Shown piece by piece: positions 9,116 to 18,292 of a DNA stretch of 64,000 bases. Numbering within the stretch: position 1 is the first letter of the stretch; each line of letters opens with the position of its first letter. Under the pieces are notes generated by a model. The model was not told the origin of the DNA. It searched no databases and saw nothing but the letters and a program-made list of their open reading frames with translations. The stretch is from Pseudomonadaceae bacterium (GTDB taxonomy: Bacteria; Pseudomonadota; Gammaproteobacteria; Pseudomonadales; Azotimanducaceae): NCBI GenBank assembly GCA_024743175.1, contig JANSXA010000005.1, positions 248,001-312,000 of the forward strand, in the 5' to 3' direction. Made by a program: the position numbers and the translations under genes.

Positions 9116-10396
9116 ATGACCATCAACCCAAAATCGATTGCCGAATCAGCACTTGAACAACTGCAGGCTGCGGGGTTCGATGATGCTCACGTCAGTGTCT
9201 CGATCACGGCCCAGGATGAGCTCAATATCGAACAGAACGAAGCCTCTTTACTGCGCAGCATTGAAGACTACGATATTTCTCTAACGGGCATACTGGATGG
9301 CAGAAAAGCAAGCGTCGCTTTAACCGATCTCAACGATGCTGTTATCGCTCAGACAGCAAAAATGCTTATCGCACGTGCTCGAAGTGCACCCCAGGATGAC
9401 GCCAATGCAGTCAGCAGCGATCAGGTGTGCTCCTTTGAACAGGGACCCCTGGATTCCGATCTTGATCTTCTGTGTAAAAAGGCATCGGAGATACTCGATT
9501 TTCGAGCGACCCAGGCACCAAAAGTGGAGATTCGATCTGCTGCTGCCGCACACGGCGTGTCACGTTCCCATGTCGTCACAACCCGGGGTACTGCCCTGTC
9601 CAGCACCGTTGGCAGTTTGCGCCTGAGCGTCACGTGCAATGCAACAGAAGATGGCAAAACCAGCTCGTTCAGTTACAGCGGCGGTATTGCCAATGATCTG
9701 AGCGCTAAAAACGCGGTTGAGTTTTTCGCCCTTGACGAGCTGATGCTCAGCGCTGAACGTCAGATTCAAACCCGGTTGATTGAAGCTCCTTTTGTCGGGG
9801 CAGTGATTCTTGCGCCCAGTGCGGTTTCCAGTGTGGTCAATTGGCTCCTAGAACAGCTTGGCACACAGGCTCTGATTGCCCAATCGTCGGTCTATCAACA
9901 CAGTGTTGGCGAGCAGATAGCTGCATCAGGCCTGACCTTACGCAGCGACTTTGATGCGCCGGGACACACGCCATACACAGGAGATGGCTTCAGAGCCGAA
10001 CCCCTTGTTGTGCTGGAAAACGGCAAACTGGCAACGTTGTTACCTGACCTTTATGGCAGCCTGAAAACCGGTCTATCTCACCACCCGAGCACCTCGGGAT
10101 GGTCTATTGATGCAGGACAAGATAAAAAAGCGGATCTTATCTCGTCGGTCAAACAAGGCGCACTGGTTACCCGAATTTCGATGGGGCGCCCGACGTCCAG
10201 TGGCGATTTTTCCGGCGTAATCAAAAACAGCTTTCTGATCGAAGACGGCAAGGTTGGCACTGCCTTAGCTGAAACGATGGTTGCGGGCAACATGACGCAA
10301 ATGCTCAAGGACATCGATGGCGTGTCGACTGAAAAAATCAACTATGGCGGACAGAACTTTCCGTGGTTGAAAATTCCCGGCATGCATTTTTCCTGA
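9116..10396 (+). CDS. pmbA: TldE/PmbA-like non-catalytic partner of TldD
   Basis: 426 residues from the ATG at 9116; the frame is open further upstream, but that would overlap tldD. TldE subunits share the TldD fold and lack the HExxxH zinc site, as seen here: there is no HExxxH in the protein. The family features present are the N-terminal segment with DELNIEQNEASLLRSIED, the central LIEAPFVGAVILAPSAVSS, and the C-terminal GTALAETMVAGNMTQMLKDI followed by FPWLKIPGMHFS. It is expected to form the proteolytic chamber with the product of the preceding gene. It ends just before the amidohydrolase gene at 10516. Confidence 0.85.
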   Translation: MTINPKSIAESALEQLQAAGFDDAHVSVSITAQDELNIEQNEASLLRSIEDYDISLTGILDGRKASVALTDLNDAVIAQTAKMLIARARSAPQDDANAVSSDQVCSFEQGPLDSDLDLLCKKASEILDFRATQAPKVEIRSAAAAHGVSRSHVVTTRGTALSSTVGSLRLSVTCNATEDGKTSSFSYSGGIANDLSAKNAVEFFALDELMLSAERQIQTRLIEAPFVGAVILAPSAVSSVVNWLLEQLGTQALIAQSSVYQHSVGEQIAASGLTLRSDFDAPGHTPYTGDGFRAEPLVVLENGKLATLLPDLYGSLKTGLSHHPSTSGWSIDAGQDKKADLISSVKQGALVTRISMGRPTSSGDFSGVIKNSFLIEDGKVGTALAETMVAGNMTQMLKDIDGVSTEKINYGGQNFPWLKIPGMHFS

Positions 10397-10515
10397 TAAC
10401 GGACAGGTATAGCAGGACAGACGACCCATTCACCCTTATCGATCAATTACATTCACACTCCACACATCCCCCGGGCGGTTGTATAGTCGCCCATCGAAGT
10501 TTTAACCGGCGTTTC

Positions 10516-11919
10516 ATGCATACACATTTTCTCTGGACACTTGCTTTAACCCTGACCCTATCTGCTGACGCGGTTGCGGAACCGCGCGAGCCAGCCGATC
10601 TCATCATCAACGGTGACTATGTGCTGACCATGGAAGAAGGCGAGGCACCTCTCAAGAACGCCGCTGTGGTGATTCGCGATGACCGCATTATCGATGTGTT
10701 ACCGAGCAACGAAGCGCAAACACGCTACAACGCCTCACAGGTTATCCCAGGCAAGAACCGTGTCGTCATGCCGGGACTCATTAACGGACATACACACACA
10801 GCCATGACACTGTTTCGAGGTATGGTTGACGACCTGGATCTGATGACATGGCTGAACGATTACGTGTTCCCCATGGAGCGGCAGTTTGTTACACCTGAGT
10901 TTGTCCGCATCGGCAGTGAACTGGCATGTTGGGAAATGATTCGTGGTGGCACGACCACTTTCGTGGACATGTACTTCTATCCCGATGAAATCGCGGGTGT
11001 AGTCGACCGCTGCGGCTTACGCGCTGTTGTAGGTGCGCCTCATATCGATTTTCCGAGCCCCGGGTTCGAAGGTTGGGATGACTCCTTTGCCGCTGCCCGT
11101 GAGTTTGTCGACCATTGGCAAGATCGACACAGCCGTATCCGGCCGGCATTTGCACCTCACGCGCCTTATTCTGTCTCTGCAGAGCATCTCGCTGCTACAG
11201 TTGACGCTGCAGCAGATGTCGATGCACTGGTGAGCATGCATCTGTCCGAAGGACCCGCAGAAGTTGCACAGATCCAGTCAACTTACGGCAAAACCCCGGT
11301 CAATCACGTGGCTGATCTTGGACTCTTTGAACAGAAACTGATCGCTGCGCATATGGTGGTGTTGACAGAAGAAGATATTCAACGGGTTGCAAGCGCAGGT
11401 GTTGGCACCGTTCACAACCCGACCTCAAACCTGAAGGTTGCTTCCGGCGTCTCCCCTGTCCCTGACCTGCTGGCCGCCGGCGTTAGTGTCGCGCTTGGCA
11501 CAGACGGCGCAGCCTCGAATAATGATCTCGACCTTTGGGAAGAAGTCCGCCTAGCGGCGCTGCTGCATAAAGGCGCAACAGGAGATCCGACAGCCATACC
11601 CGCACAGACAGCACTAGCACTCGCAACCAGAATCGGTGCCCGCGCCATTCACTGGGACGACGAAATTGGCACGTTAGCGCCCGGCATGCAGGCTGACCTG
11701 ATCCAAATCGAATATGGAGATACCAACCAGCTGCCCCTTTATGACATCGTCTCTCACCTGGTTTATGTGTTAGACAGTGAGGATGTCACGACAACAGTCG
11801 TGGCAGGACAGATCCTGATGCAGGACAAACAGATTCTTACAATCAATGAATCTGCACTACGCAAGTCGGTAACGGATATGGCCGGCAGGATTCGTGCTGA
11901 GCTGTCGAAAGCACCCTGA
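10516..11919 (+). CDS. Secreted amidohydrolase of the MTA/SAH deaminase (MtaD) type
   Basis: 467 residues from the ATG at 10516. An upstream GTG at 10363 keeps the frame open, but it would overlap tldE and hide a clear signal peptide (residues 1-22, ending DAVAEP), so the later start is preferred. Metal ligands are visible: GHTHT at 91-95 (H92, H94), a His in FAPHAPYS, a His in SMHLSEG and Asp in LGTDGAASNN. The stretch GLINGHTHTAMTLFRGMVDD is characteristic of 5-methylthioadenosine/S-adenosylhomocysteine deaminases and related cytosine-type deaminases. Export to the periplasm is unusual for that substrate class, so the true substrate may differ. It is followed by the sulfatase gene after 26 bases. 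Confidence 0.85.
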   Translation: MHTHFLWTLALTLTLSADAVAEPREPADLIINGDYVLTMEEGEAPLKNAAVVIRDDRIIDVLPSNEAQTRYNASQVIPGKNRVVMPGLINGHTHTAMTLFRGMVDDLDLMTWLNDYVFPMERQFVTPEFVRIGSELACWEMIRGGTTTFVDMYFYPDEIAGVVDRCGLRAVVGAPHIDFPSPGFEGWDDSFAAAREFVDHWQDRHSRIRPAFAPHAPYSVSAEHLAATVDAAADVDALVSMHLSEGPAEVAQIQSTYGKTPVNHVADLGLFEQKLIAAHMVVLTEEDIQRVASAGVGTVHNPTSNLKVASGVSPVPDLLAAGVSVALGTDGAASNNDLDLWEEVRLAALLHKGATGDPTAIPAQTALALATRIGARAIHWDDEIGTLAPGMQADLIQIEYGDTNQLPLYDIVSHLVYVLDSEDVTTTVVAGQILMQDKQILTINESALRKSVTDMAGRIRAELSKAP

Positions 11920-11945
11920 AACTAAAGTTGGATTGGGGTCTGACA

Positions 11946-13358
11946 ATGAAAGGGAAACACCGTTTGATTGCCGCAATAATCCTGCTATCGGCAGTCATGA
12001 CCGGAATGGCTTCTTACACTCTAGCTGGCGAACCCACCCAGCCACCTAACATCATCATTTTCTTAACCGACGACCAGGGTTATGCAGACGCCGGCGTTTA
12101 CGGCAGTAACGATTTAGACACACCTAACATCGATCAGCTGGCTCAAGAAGGCATCAGATTCACCAGCTTTTACGCGCAACCACTTTGTGGCCCTTCACGT
12201 GCCGCGCTATTAACCGGCCGTTATCCGGTACGGATAAACGAACCCGGCAACACAAAATCTCCCAACACCACACTGGCTGCAAGCGAAGTGACTGTTGCTG
12301 AAGTCCTCCAACAGGCGGGCTACAGAACCGCGCTCATCGGCAAGTGGCATCTTGCCGGAGACGGTGCACCCTGGGATTATGCGCCGCCGCCGTTACCCCC
12401 GGGCAAACCGGGAGGCAAAGGTCCTTTCGATAAATCACTGATGCCCAACGCTCAGGGTTTTGACTACTTTTTCGGCACGCCGATGCATAACGGTTATACG
12501 CAAAAAGTAGATCCAGACAGATTTATTGTTGATCTCATGCGTAATCAGTCGGTCATCGAAACCCAGACGGATGTAGATCAGTTAACAACGCGTTACACGC
12601 AAGAAGCTCTGGAGTTTATCCGTTCAAACACCGCTGCTCCGTTCTTTTTGCTGCTCTCCCACAACATGCCACATGTCTCTCTGGGTGTAAGTTCGAGGTT
12701 TGCGGGCAAATCCCGTCGTGGCCTGTATGGTGATGTGATTATGGAGCTCGACTGGAGCCTGGGGGAGGTCCTCGCAGAACTGCAGAGGCTTGATATCGAC
12801 CAGCGTACACTGGTTATTTTTCTATCAGATAACGGTCCGCCGCTTGGCCAACTGACTGACAGAAATGGAGCGAGCGCCGAGCCGCTGCGAGGTGGAAAAT
12901 ACTCTAACTGGGAGGGAGGCGTACGGGTACCCGCGATCATGCGTTGGCCCAACAATATTCCTGCAAAACAGGAGGACAATGACATTGCCAGCATTATGGA
13001 CCTGCTGCCAACGATCATAGCCGCATCCGATGCAGAGCTGCCCTCGGATCTGAACATAGACGGATTCAATCTCGAGCCGAGATTGCGAGGTCATTCCACC
13101 TCAAACAGCCGCGCTCACTTTTATTACTCACTGACGACCCTGCAAGCTGTGCGCAAAGGCCGCTGGAAACTTGTTTTACCCCGAAAAAAAGATGCGCCTG
13201 AACTGTTATGGTTAGCCCGCTACACGGAAGATGTCGCAGATTACCAGTTGTACGACCTGGAAGCAGATATCAGCGAGACACAAAACGTTGCGAATTTACA
13301 TCCCGAGGTTGTCACCGACCTGCTGATGGAGATTGAGCGAGGCGCCCCGCATCAATGA
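11946..13358 (+). CDS. Secreted Cys-type sulfatase
   Basis: 470 residues from the ATG at 11946 (a second in-frame ATG lies at 11928). Residues 1-28 form a signal peptide. The sulfatase signature LCGPSRAALLTGR starts at residue 80; Cys81 would be converted to formylglycine, the catalytic aldehyde hydrate. Metal-binding FLTDDQGYAD lies upstream, and FLSDNGPP and GKWHLAGD are also typical of the arylsulfatase family. It would cleave sulfate esters outside the cytoplasm, perhaps from algal or other sulfated glycans. No formylglycine-generating enzyme or anaerobic maturase gene is in the window, so activation must be provided elsewhere. It sits in line with the amidohydrolase and the acyl-CoA dehydrogenase genes. 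Confidence 0.9.
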   Translation: MKGKHRLIAAIILLSAVMTGMASYTLAGEPTQPPNIIIFLTDDQGYADAGVYGSNDLDTPNIDQLAQEGIRFTSFYAQPLCGPSRAALLTGRYPVRINEPGNTKSPNTTLAASEVTVAEVLQQAGYRTALIGKWHLAGDGAPWDYAPPPLPPGKPGGKGPFDKSLMPNAQGFDYFFGTPMHNGYTQKVDPDRFIVDLMRNQSVIETQTDVDQLTTRYTQEALEFIRSNTAAPFFLLLSHNMPHVSLGVSSRFAGKSRRGLYGDVIMELDWSLGEVLAELQRLDIDQRTLVIFLSDNGPPLGQLTDRNGASAEPLRGGKYSNWEGGVRVPAIMRWPNNIPAKQEDNDIASIMDLLPTIIAASDAELPSDLNIDGFNLEPRLRGHSTSNSRAHFYYSLTTLQAVRKGRWKLVLPRKKDAPELLWLARYTEDVADYQLYDLEADISETQNVANLHPEVVTDLLMEIERGAPHQ

Positions 13359-13364
13359 ACGTTT

Positions 13365-14351
13365 ATGATTAACAAAGTTGCAGTTATAGGCGCTGGGCTG
13401 ATGGGGTCTGGTATTGCCCGACATATGGTGAGTTTCGGTGCTGACGTCATTCTATTGGATAAGGAGCAGATGCAGTTAGATCGTGTGAGCAATTTATTCC
13501 AGGGTCTATCCGTTTCGCTGACCACAAATCTGGACGCACTCATCGACCGCGAATTTGTGATTGAAGCAGTGTTCGAAGATGTCCACATCAAACGGGATGT
13601 GCTGAAGGAGATTTCCTCCCGCGTTTCCAGCAACTCTATTATTGCCACTAACACCAGTTCCTTACTAATCAGTGATCTGAGTGTAAGTGTTGCCGAGCAA
13701 AACAGATTTATTGGTGTGCACTACAATAACCCACCCGACTTCAATCCCATTGTTGAAATCATTCCTTCTACGGAAACAACCAAACCGATAGTCAGTTCTG
13801 TCCACGATTGGATCAGTTCCATGGACAAACGTGCAATTCTCTGCGCCGATACCCCATGTTTTGTTTTGAACAGACAGTCACTACCCTATATCAATGAGGC
13901 CGCGCGCTGCCTGGATATCGCAACACCGGCACAAATTGATGCCATTGCCGTTAATTTTCTTGGAGTGGGTCTTGGCCCTTTTGCTGTGATGGATCTTGTC
14001 GGTTTGCCGGTAATGGCAGCGGCAAGCAGGAACCTTTCGGTCCTGGGAAGGGGATATCTGGCATCCTTGCAGTTACAACAGCGTTCAACAGACTCTGAAC
14101 CCAATTGGGTTATTGAGGGGCCGGCCGAATGTCACCCAGCTGTTCAGCTCCAGGTAAGAGATCGTCTGCTGGGTGCCATGATTTATCCGGGCAAGGACAT
14201 ATGCGAGCAAAATCTTTGCAGCCGGGATGACCTGCATGTTATCTGCATCGAGGCTCTGGGTTATGGTAAATCCTCCGTAGAACAGCTGGAAAGCCTTGAA
14301 CCCCGCGAAATAGACCGCCTGATATCGATATTTTTAAACGGGCAGAAATAA
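13365..14351 (+). CDS. 3-hydroxyacyl-CoA dehydrogenase family protein
   Basis: 328 residues, single-domain type (no fused enoyl-CoA hydratase). The N-terminal Rossmann fold has the NAD motif GAGLMGSG at residues 9-16 and an acidic residue after the second strand (ILLDKEQ). The segment TNTSSLLISDLS and the following GVHYNNPPDFNPIVEII match the family region that carries the catalytic His and substrate-binding Asn. A helical C-terminal dimerisation domain follows. The expected reaction is NAD-dependent oxidation of an L-3-hydroxyacyl-CoA or related 3-hydroxy acid, in the cytoplasm. It begins six bases after the sulfatase stop, so it is probably co-transcribed with it, although the metabolic link is not obvious. 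Confidence 0.85.
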   Translation: MINKVAVIGAGLMGSGIARHMVSFGADVILLDKEQMQLDRVSNLFQGLSVSLTTNLDALIDREFVIEAVFEDVHIKRDVLKEISSRVSSNSIIATNTSSLLISDLSVSVAEQNRFIGVHYNNPPDFNPIVEIIPSTETTKPIVSSVHDWISSMDKRAILCADTPCFVLNRQSLPYINEAARCLDIATPAQIDAIAVNFLGVGLGPFAVMDLVGLPVMAAASRNLSVLGRGYLASLQLQQRSTDSEPNWVIEGPAECHPAVQLQVRDRLLGAMIYPGKDICEQNLCSRDDLHVICIEALGYGKSSVEQLESLEPREIDRLISIFLNGQK

Positions 14352-14488
14352 GCCATTCAGATAATCTCATCTCGAATGCGGTCACCATTTGCGATACTTT
14401 CATTAAACTGAGAGAAGGCGTGATGTCGTCCTTTGCTTAGTGAAATGGAAAACCCTTGAAACAATTCTCCGCACACAGATTTTAGTCT

Positions 14489-15832
14489 ATGGAAAACAGC
14501 GCTGAAACAGCGACGCCAAGATCGCTTGTCACTCGATTCAAAACCCATGTCTGGCATAGAGACCTGGCGGATATGTCCCGCGCCAGGCGTTTACTGGCAA
14601 GGTCCGTGCGGATTCTTACCCAGATTGCAAAAGATATCTGGGAAGGACAGCTGACGCTGCGCGCAATGAGCCTCGTTTATACAACGCTGTTGTCACTTGT
14701 ACCTTTGCTGGCAATCAGCTTTTCGGTCCTGAAGGGTTTTGGTGTACATCGCGAAATCGAACCTTTCCTGATTACATTTCTGGCTCCGCTGGGTGACAAG
14801 GCAGAGGAAATCGCTCTGCGATTTGTAGAATTCATCGACAATACCAGCGTTTCGGTGCTCGGCTATGTTGGTTTCGGCATGCTTTTTTATGCCGTCATCT
14901 CTTTGATGCAGAAGATCGAAAGGGCGTTCAATTTTGTCTGGCACGTGGAACATGATCGTTCGTTTTCAGAACGGGTCAGGGATTACCTGACGCTGATCTT
15001 TGTGGGTCCAACGCTGATGGTTGCGGCCACAGGCATATGGGCCACCATCATGAACACCAGCACAGTTGAAACACTGGCGGGTGTCGCCCCCCTGGGTTGG
15101 ATGCTTGATCTGGCTACTCGAGCCATCCCAATCGCTCTGGTTATATTCACTTTTACCTTTGTGTACACCTTTGTGCCAAACATAAAAGTACACTGGCGAC
15201 CTGCCTTGGTGGGCGGCGTTATCTCAGGCCTGTTATGGAATGCTGGCGGCCTGGGTTTTGCTGCCTTTGTCGGCAATTCAGGCAACTATTCCGCGATCTA
15301 CTCTGGTTTCGCGACGGCCATTTTTTTCATGATCTGGCTGTATGTAGCCTGGATGATTCTGCTGATTGGGTGCTCCATCAGCTTCTACATACAGAATCCG
15401 TTTTTTGCCAGTCAGCAGTCAGTTGATATGAGCATTCGTATGCGTGAAAAGCTGGCTTTTGCCATCGCAGCGCTAATTGGTAAACGATACTACCAGGGCC
15501 AGTCGCCACTGAGCGTTGACTCCATCGCTGACAGAATGGCTGTACCTGCACAGCTGGTAGAGTCTGTCCTGGAACCCATGGAAGCTGAGCAACTCGTGAT
15601 TCGAACCCAGGGAAAGGATCCAGGCTATGTTCCTGCTCGATCCTGGGAATCAATTCCCATCAGTGACCTGATCACCTGCATCCGGCGCCATGATGAATCC
15701 ATCATCCGCACCACGATGACAATGCAGAATGCTCACGCATCCTCGATGTGGGACTCTTTTGAAGAAGGACTCACAAGTGGTGTAGTGGGTTACACACTCA
15801 AAGACCTTGCTGGAACTGATCAACAAAAGTAA
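14489..15832 (+). CDS. YihY/BrkB-family inner-membrane protein
   Basis: 447 residues. After a basic N-terminus come at least six membrane segments, with family hallmarks TLRAMSLVYTTLLSLVPLLA, FNFVWHVEHDRSF and IYSGFATAIFFMIWLYVAWM. The last 110 residues are a soluble domain, apparently winged-helix-like (LIGKRYYQGQSPLSVDSIAD). The family was once called ribonuclease BN, which is a misnomer; its function is unsettled and transport has been suggested. The start at 14489 has no clear ribosome site, and a downstream ATG at 14573 is possible. The gene is preceded by 137 bases without coding potential, so it probably has its own promoter. Confidence 0.85.
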   Translation: MENSAETATPRSLVTRFKTHVWHRDLADMSRARRLLARSVRILTQIAKDIWEGQLTLRAMSLVYTTLLSLVPLLAISFSVLKGFGVHREIEPFLITFLAPLGDKAEEIALRFVEFIDNTSVSVLGYVGFGMLFYAVISLMQKIERAFNFVWHVEHDRSFSERVRDYLTLIFVGPTLMVAATGIWATIMNTSTVETLAGVAPLGWMLDLATRAIPIALVIFTFTFVYTFVPNIKVHWRPALVGGVISGLLWNAGGLGFAAFVGNSGNYSAIYSGFATAIFFMIWLYVAWMILLIGCSISFYIQNPFFASQQSVDMSIRMREKLAFAIAALIGKRYYQGQSPLSVDSIADRMAVPAQLVESVLEPMEAEQLVIRTQGKDPGYVPARSWESIPISDLITCIRRHDESIIRTTMTMQNAHASSMWDSFEEGLTSGVVGYTLKDLAGTDQQK

Positions 15833-15872
15833 TTGCATCAGACGACATAACCATCAACCGTGAACATTTGAA

Positions 15873-16727
15873 ATGAGAAAGTGGGTGCCCTGGTGGGCAA
15901 AGATAGTCTTGAAAATCGGCTTATCCAGGTTACCTGTGGCCTATCAGGCTTTTGCCAGAAAAGGCATTTTCCGGCATGGCCATATGGACAGCCCCACCTA
16001 TGCGCTACACGTCATCCAGAAACACCTGCAGCAAAGCAACCTGGCCCAGGCTGGAAGCGGATTTGTGGCTCTGGAACTCGGTCCGGGTGACTCAGTGGGA
16101 TCCGCCCTGATAGCACATGCATTGGGCGCTTCGCGTTGTTACCTGGTAGACGCAGGGGAATTTGCGATTAAAGATATGCAGGCCTATCACGAGTTTGCTG
16201 ATGAGCTACGCAAGCAGGCAGTGCCGTGCCTGGACATCCAGGATTGCGACACGATCGATGCGCTGCTGCACGCTTGCGGCGGCGTGTATCTGACCTCTGG
16301 ACTGGCCAGTCTGCAACAGATACCCGACAACAGTGTCGACTTTATCTGGTCACAAGCAGTGCTCGAACATATTCGCGCCGCTGAATTCAAAGCCGTGATG
16401 TGCCAGTTGAAGCGCATAATGCGGACAAATGGCGTCGCCTCCCATCGGGTCGACTTGAAGGACCATCTGGGCGGGTCCCTGAATAACATGAGGATTGCCA
16501 GTAAACACTGGGAAAAAGACTGGATGGCCAGATCCGGATTTTATACCAACAGACTGCGCTTCTCAGAAATGCTCAACGTTTTTGAACAGGTCGGATTTCA
16601 GGTGGAGGTTGCTGGTATCGATCGTTGGGAAGAATCGCCCTTGTCACGCAGCAAGCTGGCCGGTGAATTCCAATGTCTGTCTGATGACGACCTGACCATT
16701 TCCGGTTTCGACGTGGTGCTGCGTTGA
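15873..16727 (+). CDS. Class I SAM-dependent methyltransferase
   Basis: 284 residues. The SAM-binding motif I appears as VALELGPGDSVGSAL near residues 66-80. An acidic residue at the next strand (CYLVDAGEF) and a motif IV-type segment DFIWSQAVLEHIRAAEF follow. This places it in the Methyltransf_11 superfamily. The N-terminal 60 residues carry no clear domain. The acceptor is unknown. It lies 40 bases after the YihY gene on the same strand, and its stop faces the stop of the alpha/beta hydrolase gene. Confidence 0.8.
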   Translation: MRKWVPWWAKIVLKIGLSRLPVAYQAFARKGIFRHGHMDSPTYALHVIQKHLQQSNLAQAGSGFVALELGPGDSVGSALIAHALGASRCYLVDAGEFAIKDMQAYHEFADELRKQAVPCLDIQDCDTIDALLHACGGVYLTSGLASLQQIPDNSVDFIWSQAVLEHIRAAEFKAVMCQLKRIMRTNGVASHRVDLKDHLGGSLNNMRIASKHWEKDWMARSGFYTNRLRFSEMLNVFEQVGFQVEVAGIDRWEESPLSRSKLAGEFQCLSDDDLTISGFDVVLR

Positions 16728-16752
16728 TGGGACGTGCGCAGTTGAACACACC

Positions 16753-17502
16753 TCAAGCGCGAAGGGCTTGCGCAATATGTCTGTAGGCTTCACGGTTAAA
16801 TACAAGACCGCTGTGCGTACCGGTAATAGCAATATTATGGGCTCCATCAATCGGACAAGCAGCGGCGGCCACAATCGGATCGCCTGTTGAATAGATCGCA
16901 GTAACCCGTGTCGCGTGCGGCATTGGCGCCAGCAGATCCTCTATATATTCACACCCGCACAGCGGTAAATCACAATCCGGGTCAAACAACCGGATTGCCG
17001 CGCGGCCGGCATCCACAACCGACGAATTTGCCATGTTGTTTGGCGTCGCAGGATCCGAGCCCGCCAGACTCGCCAGGCCATCTTTACCCATACGCAGCAT
17101 GACACCAAGCGGTGAACCCAGCGTTATGAAATGGCTGACGCGGTCACCTAAACGGGTCATCAGAGCCTTGCCTAACATACCCCCTCGGCTGTGGCCGATG
17201 ATCGCCACAGGGCGGTCGTGTTGTTCAATCTGCGGACGAAACTTTTTTTCCACATCGCTCAGCAGCCGCTTTGGACAGCCTGCGTTTACCGGGATCATCG
17301 ATAGATGAGGTTCGTAGCCGATGCGCGACAACCAGGTTCGAAGCGGTCGCAGATACAGATCGTTGCCAAAGAGCCCAGGCAGCGCCAGCACAATCCGCCC
17401 ATCACCTTTGGCAACATCAACGCCGCGGAAAATCGGCGCGGCCTGCAATGCCCAGTACTCTAAAAGAGCGCGGCCCTCCTGACTGAATGAATTTTGTGCC
17501 AT
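16753..17502 (-). CDS. Alpha/beta hydrolase (lipase/esterase-like)
   Basis: 249 residues from the ATG at 17502. The frame is open up to 17610 and ATG 17553 is also possible, but 17502 leaves room for a promoter before the divergent TrmB-like gene. The nucleophile elbow is IGHSRGGMLGKA (Ser in GHSRG), preceded by GLFGNDLYLRPLRTWL and followed by ITLGSPLGVML, which resembles PGAP1/lipase-class enzymes. An acid (TGDPIV) and a late His (GTHSGLVF) complete a plausible catalytic triad. Substrate is unknown. No signal peptide is visible, so it is probably cytoplasmic. Confidence 0.78.
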   Translation of the reverse strand: MAQNSFSQEGRALLEYWALQAAPIFRGVDVAKGDGRIVLALPGLFGNDLYLRPLRTWLSRIGYEPHLSMIPVNAGCPKRLLSDVEKKFRPQIEQHDRPVAIIGHSRGGMLGKALMTRLGDRVSHFITLGSPLGVMLRMGKDGLASLAGSDPATPNNMANSSVVDAGRAAIRLFDPDCDLPLCGCEYIEDLLAPMPHATRVTAIYSTGDPIVAAAACPIDGAHNIAITGTHSGLVFNREAYRHIAQALRA

Positions 17503-17625
17503 CTTTGTTACGCAGCGAATCTGTGGATAGCCATGTTGCACACGATAATTCATAGTTTGCAAATCAAGTAGATCCAATTGTCGAAGGCATCCACTTCTGA
17601 CTAAGTACAAGAATTACCGTACTCT

Positions 17626-18276
17626 TTGTTCATCAACCTTAAGAGAGCGCCAGCGTTGAATGACCCGGTACAAGCCGTCCGAGCATTTACACCTCAACCC
17701 GGTGTAGATATACCGCTGGGCATAACGCGTCCACTGCCCTGTTTTGAGCAGTCAATTGTTGATTTAGAGCTGGGGTCAGGCACTGGCATGTTCGCCTTGA
17801 ACTACGCAGAGCAACACCCGGAGCGGCATTTGATAGCCATCGAACAGACGGTGAATAAGTTTGATACGTTCAGCCGAGCGGTTGAATTGCAGCAGCCCCC
17901 TAACCTGACGCCAGTTCACGCGGACGCAGCTTTGTGGGTTGAGCGATACATACCCGAGCAGAGTATCAAACGGCTGTTCATTCTGTATCCCAATCCCTAT
18001 CCAAAAAAGAAGCATAGAAATCTACGTTGGCACTACATGCCCGCCATGCACGCCATTCTCAAGGTGTTACAGCCCGGCAGCTCAATCACGTTCTGTACCA
18101 ACTTACGTTGGCTGGTGGATGAGGCGGCAGCCCAATTCGACAAAGGCTGGCACCTGGATCTAATCTCCTTGGGCAGCATCCAGCAGAATTCGCGTGCGCC
18201 GCTAACACGCTTTGAGAAAAAGTACCTGGCGCGTGGCGAGACATGTTTTGAACTGCAGTTACGCCTACCGGAATAA
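17626..18276 (+). CDS. TrmB-like tRNA (guanine-N7) methyltransferase family protein
   Basis: 216 residues from a TTG at 17626; a TTG at 17656 with AAGAGAG upstream is an equally plausible start. SAM motif I is DLELGSGTGMFALNYA, followed by LIAIEQTVNK. The stretch LFILYPNPYPKKKHRNLRWH corresponds to the FPDPWPKKRHxKRR block that defines TrmB, but with substitutions, and the protein differs from canonical TrmB elsewhere. It may therefore be a TrmB paralogue with another substrate. The next gene begins 16 bases after its stop, so it probably heads an operon with the amidohydrolase and CobW genes. Confidence 0.72.
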   Translation: MFINLKRAPALNDPVQAVRAFTPQPGVDIPLGITRPLPCFEQSIVDLELGSGTGMFALNYAEQHPERHLIAIEQTVNKFDTFSRAVELQQPPNLTPVHADAALWVERYIPEQSIKRLFILYPNPYPKKKHRNLRWHYMPAMHAILKVLQPGSSITFCTNLRWLVDEAAAQFDKGWHLDLISLGSIQQNSRAPLTRFEKKYLARGETCFELQLRLPE

Positions 18277-18292
18277 GCCGAGCCTATACAGT

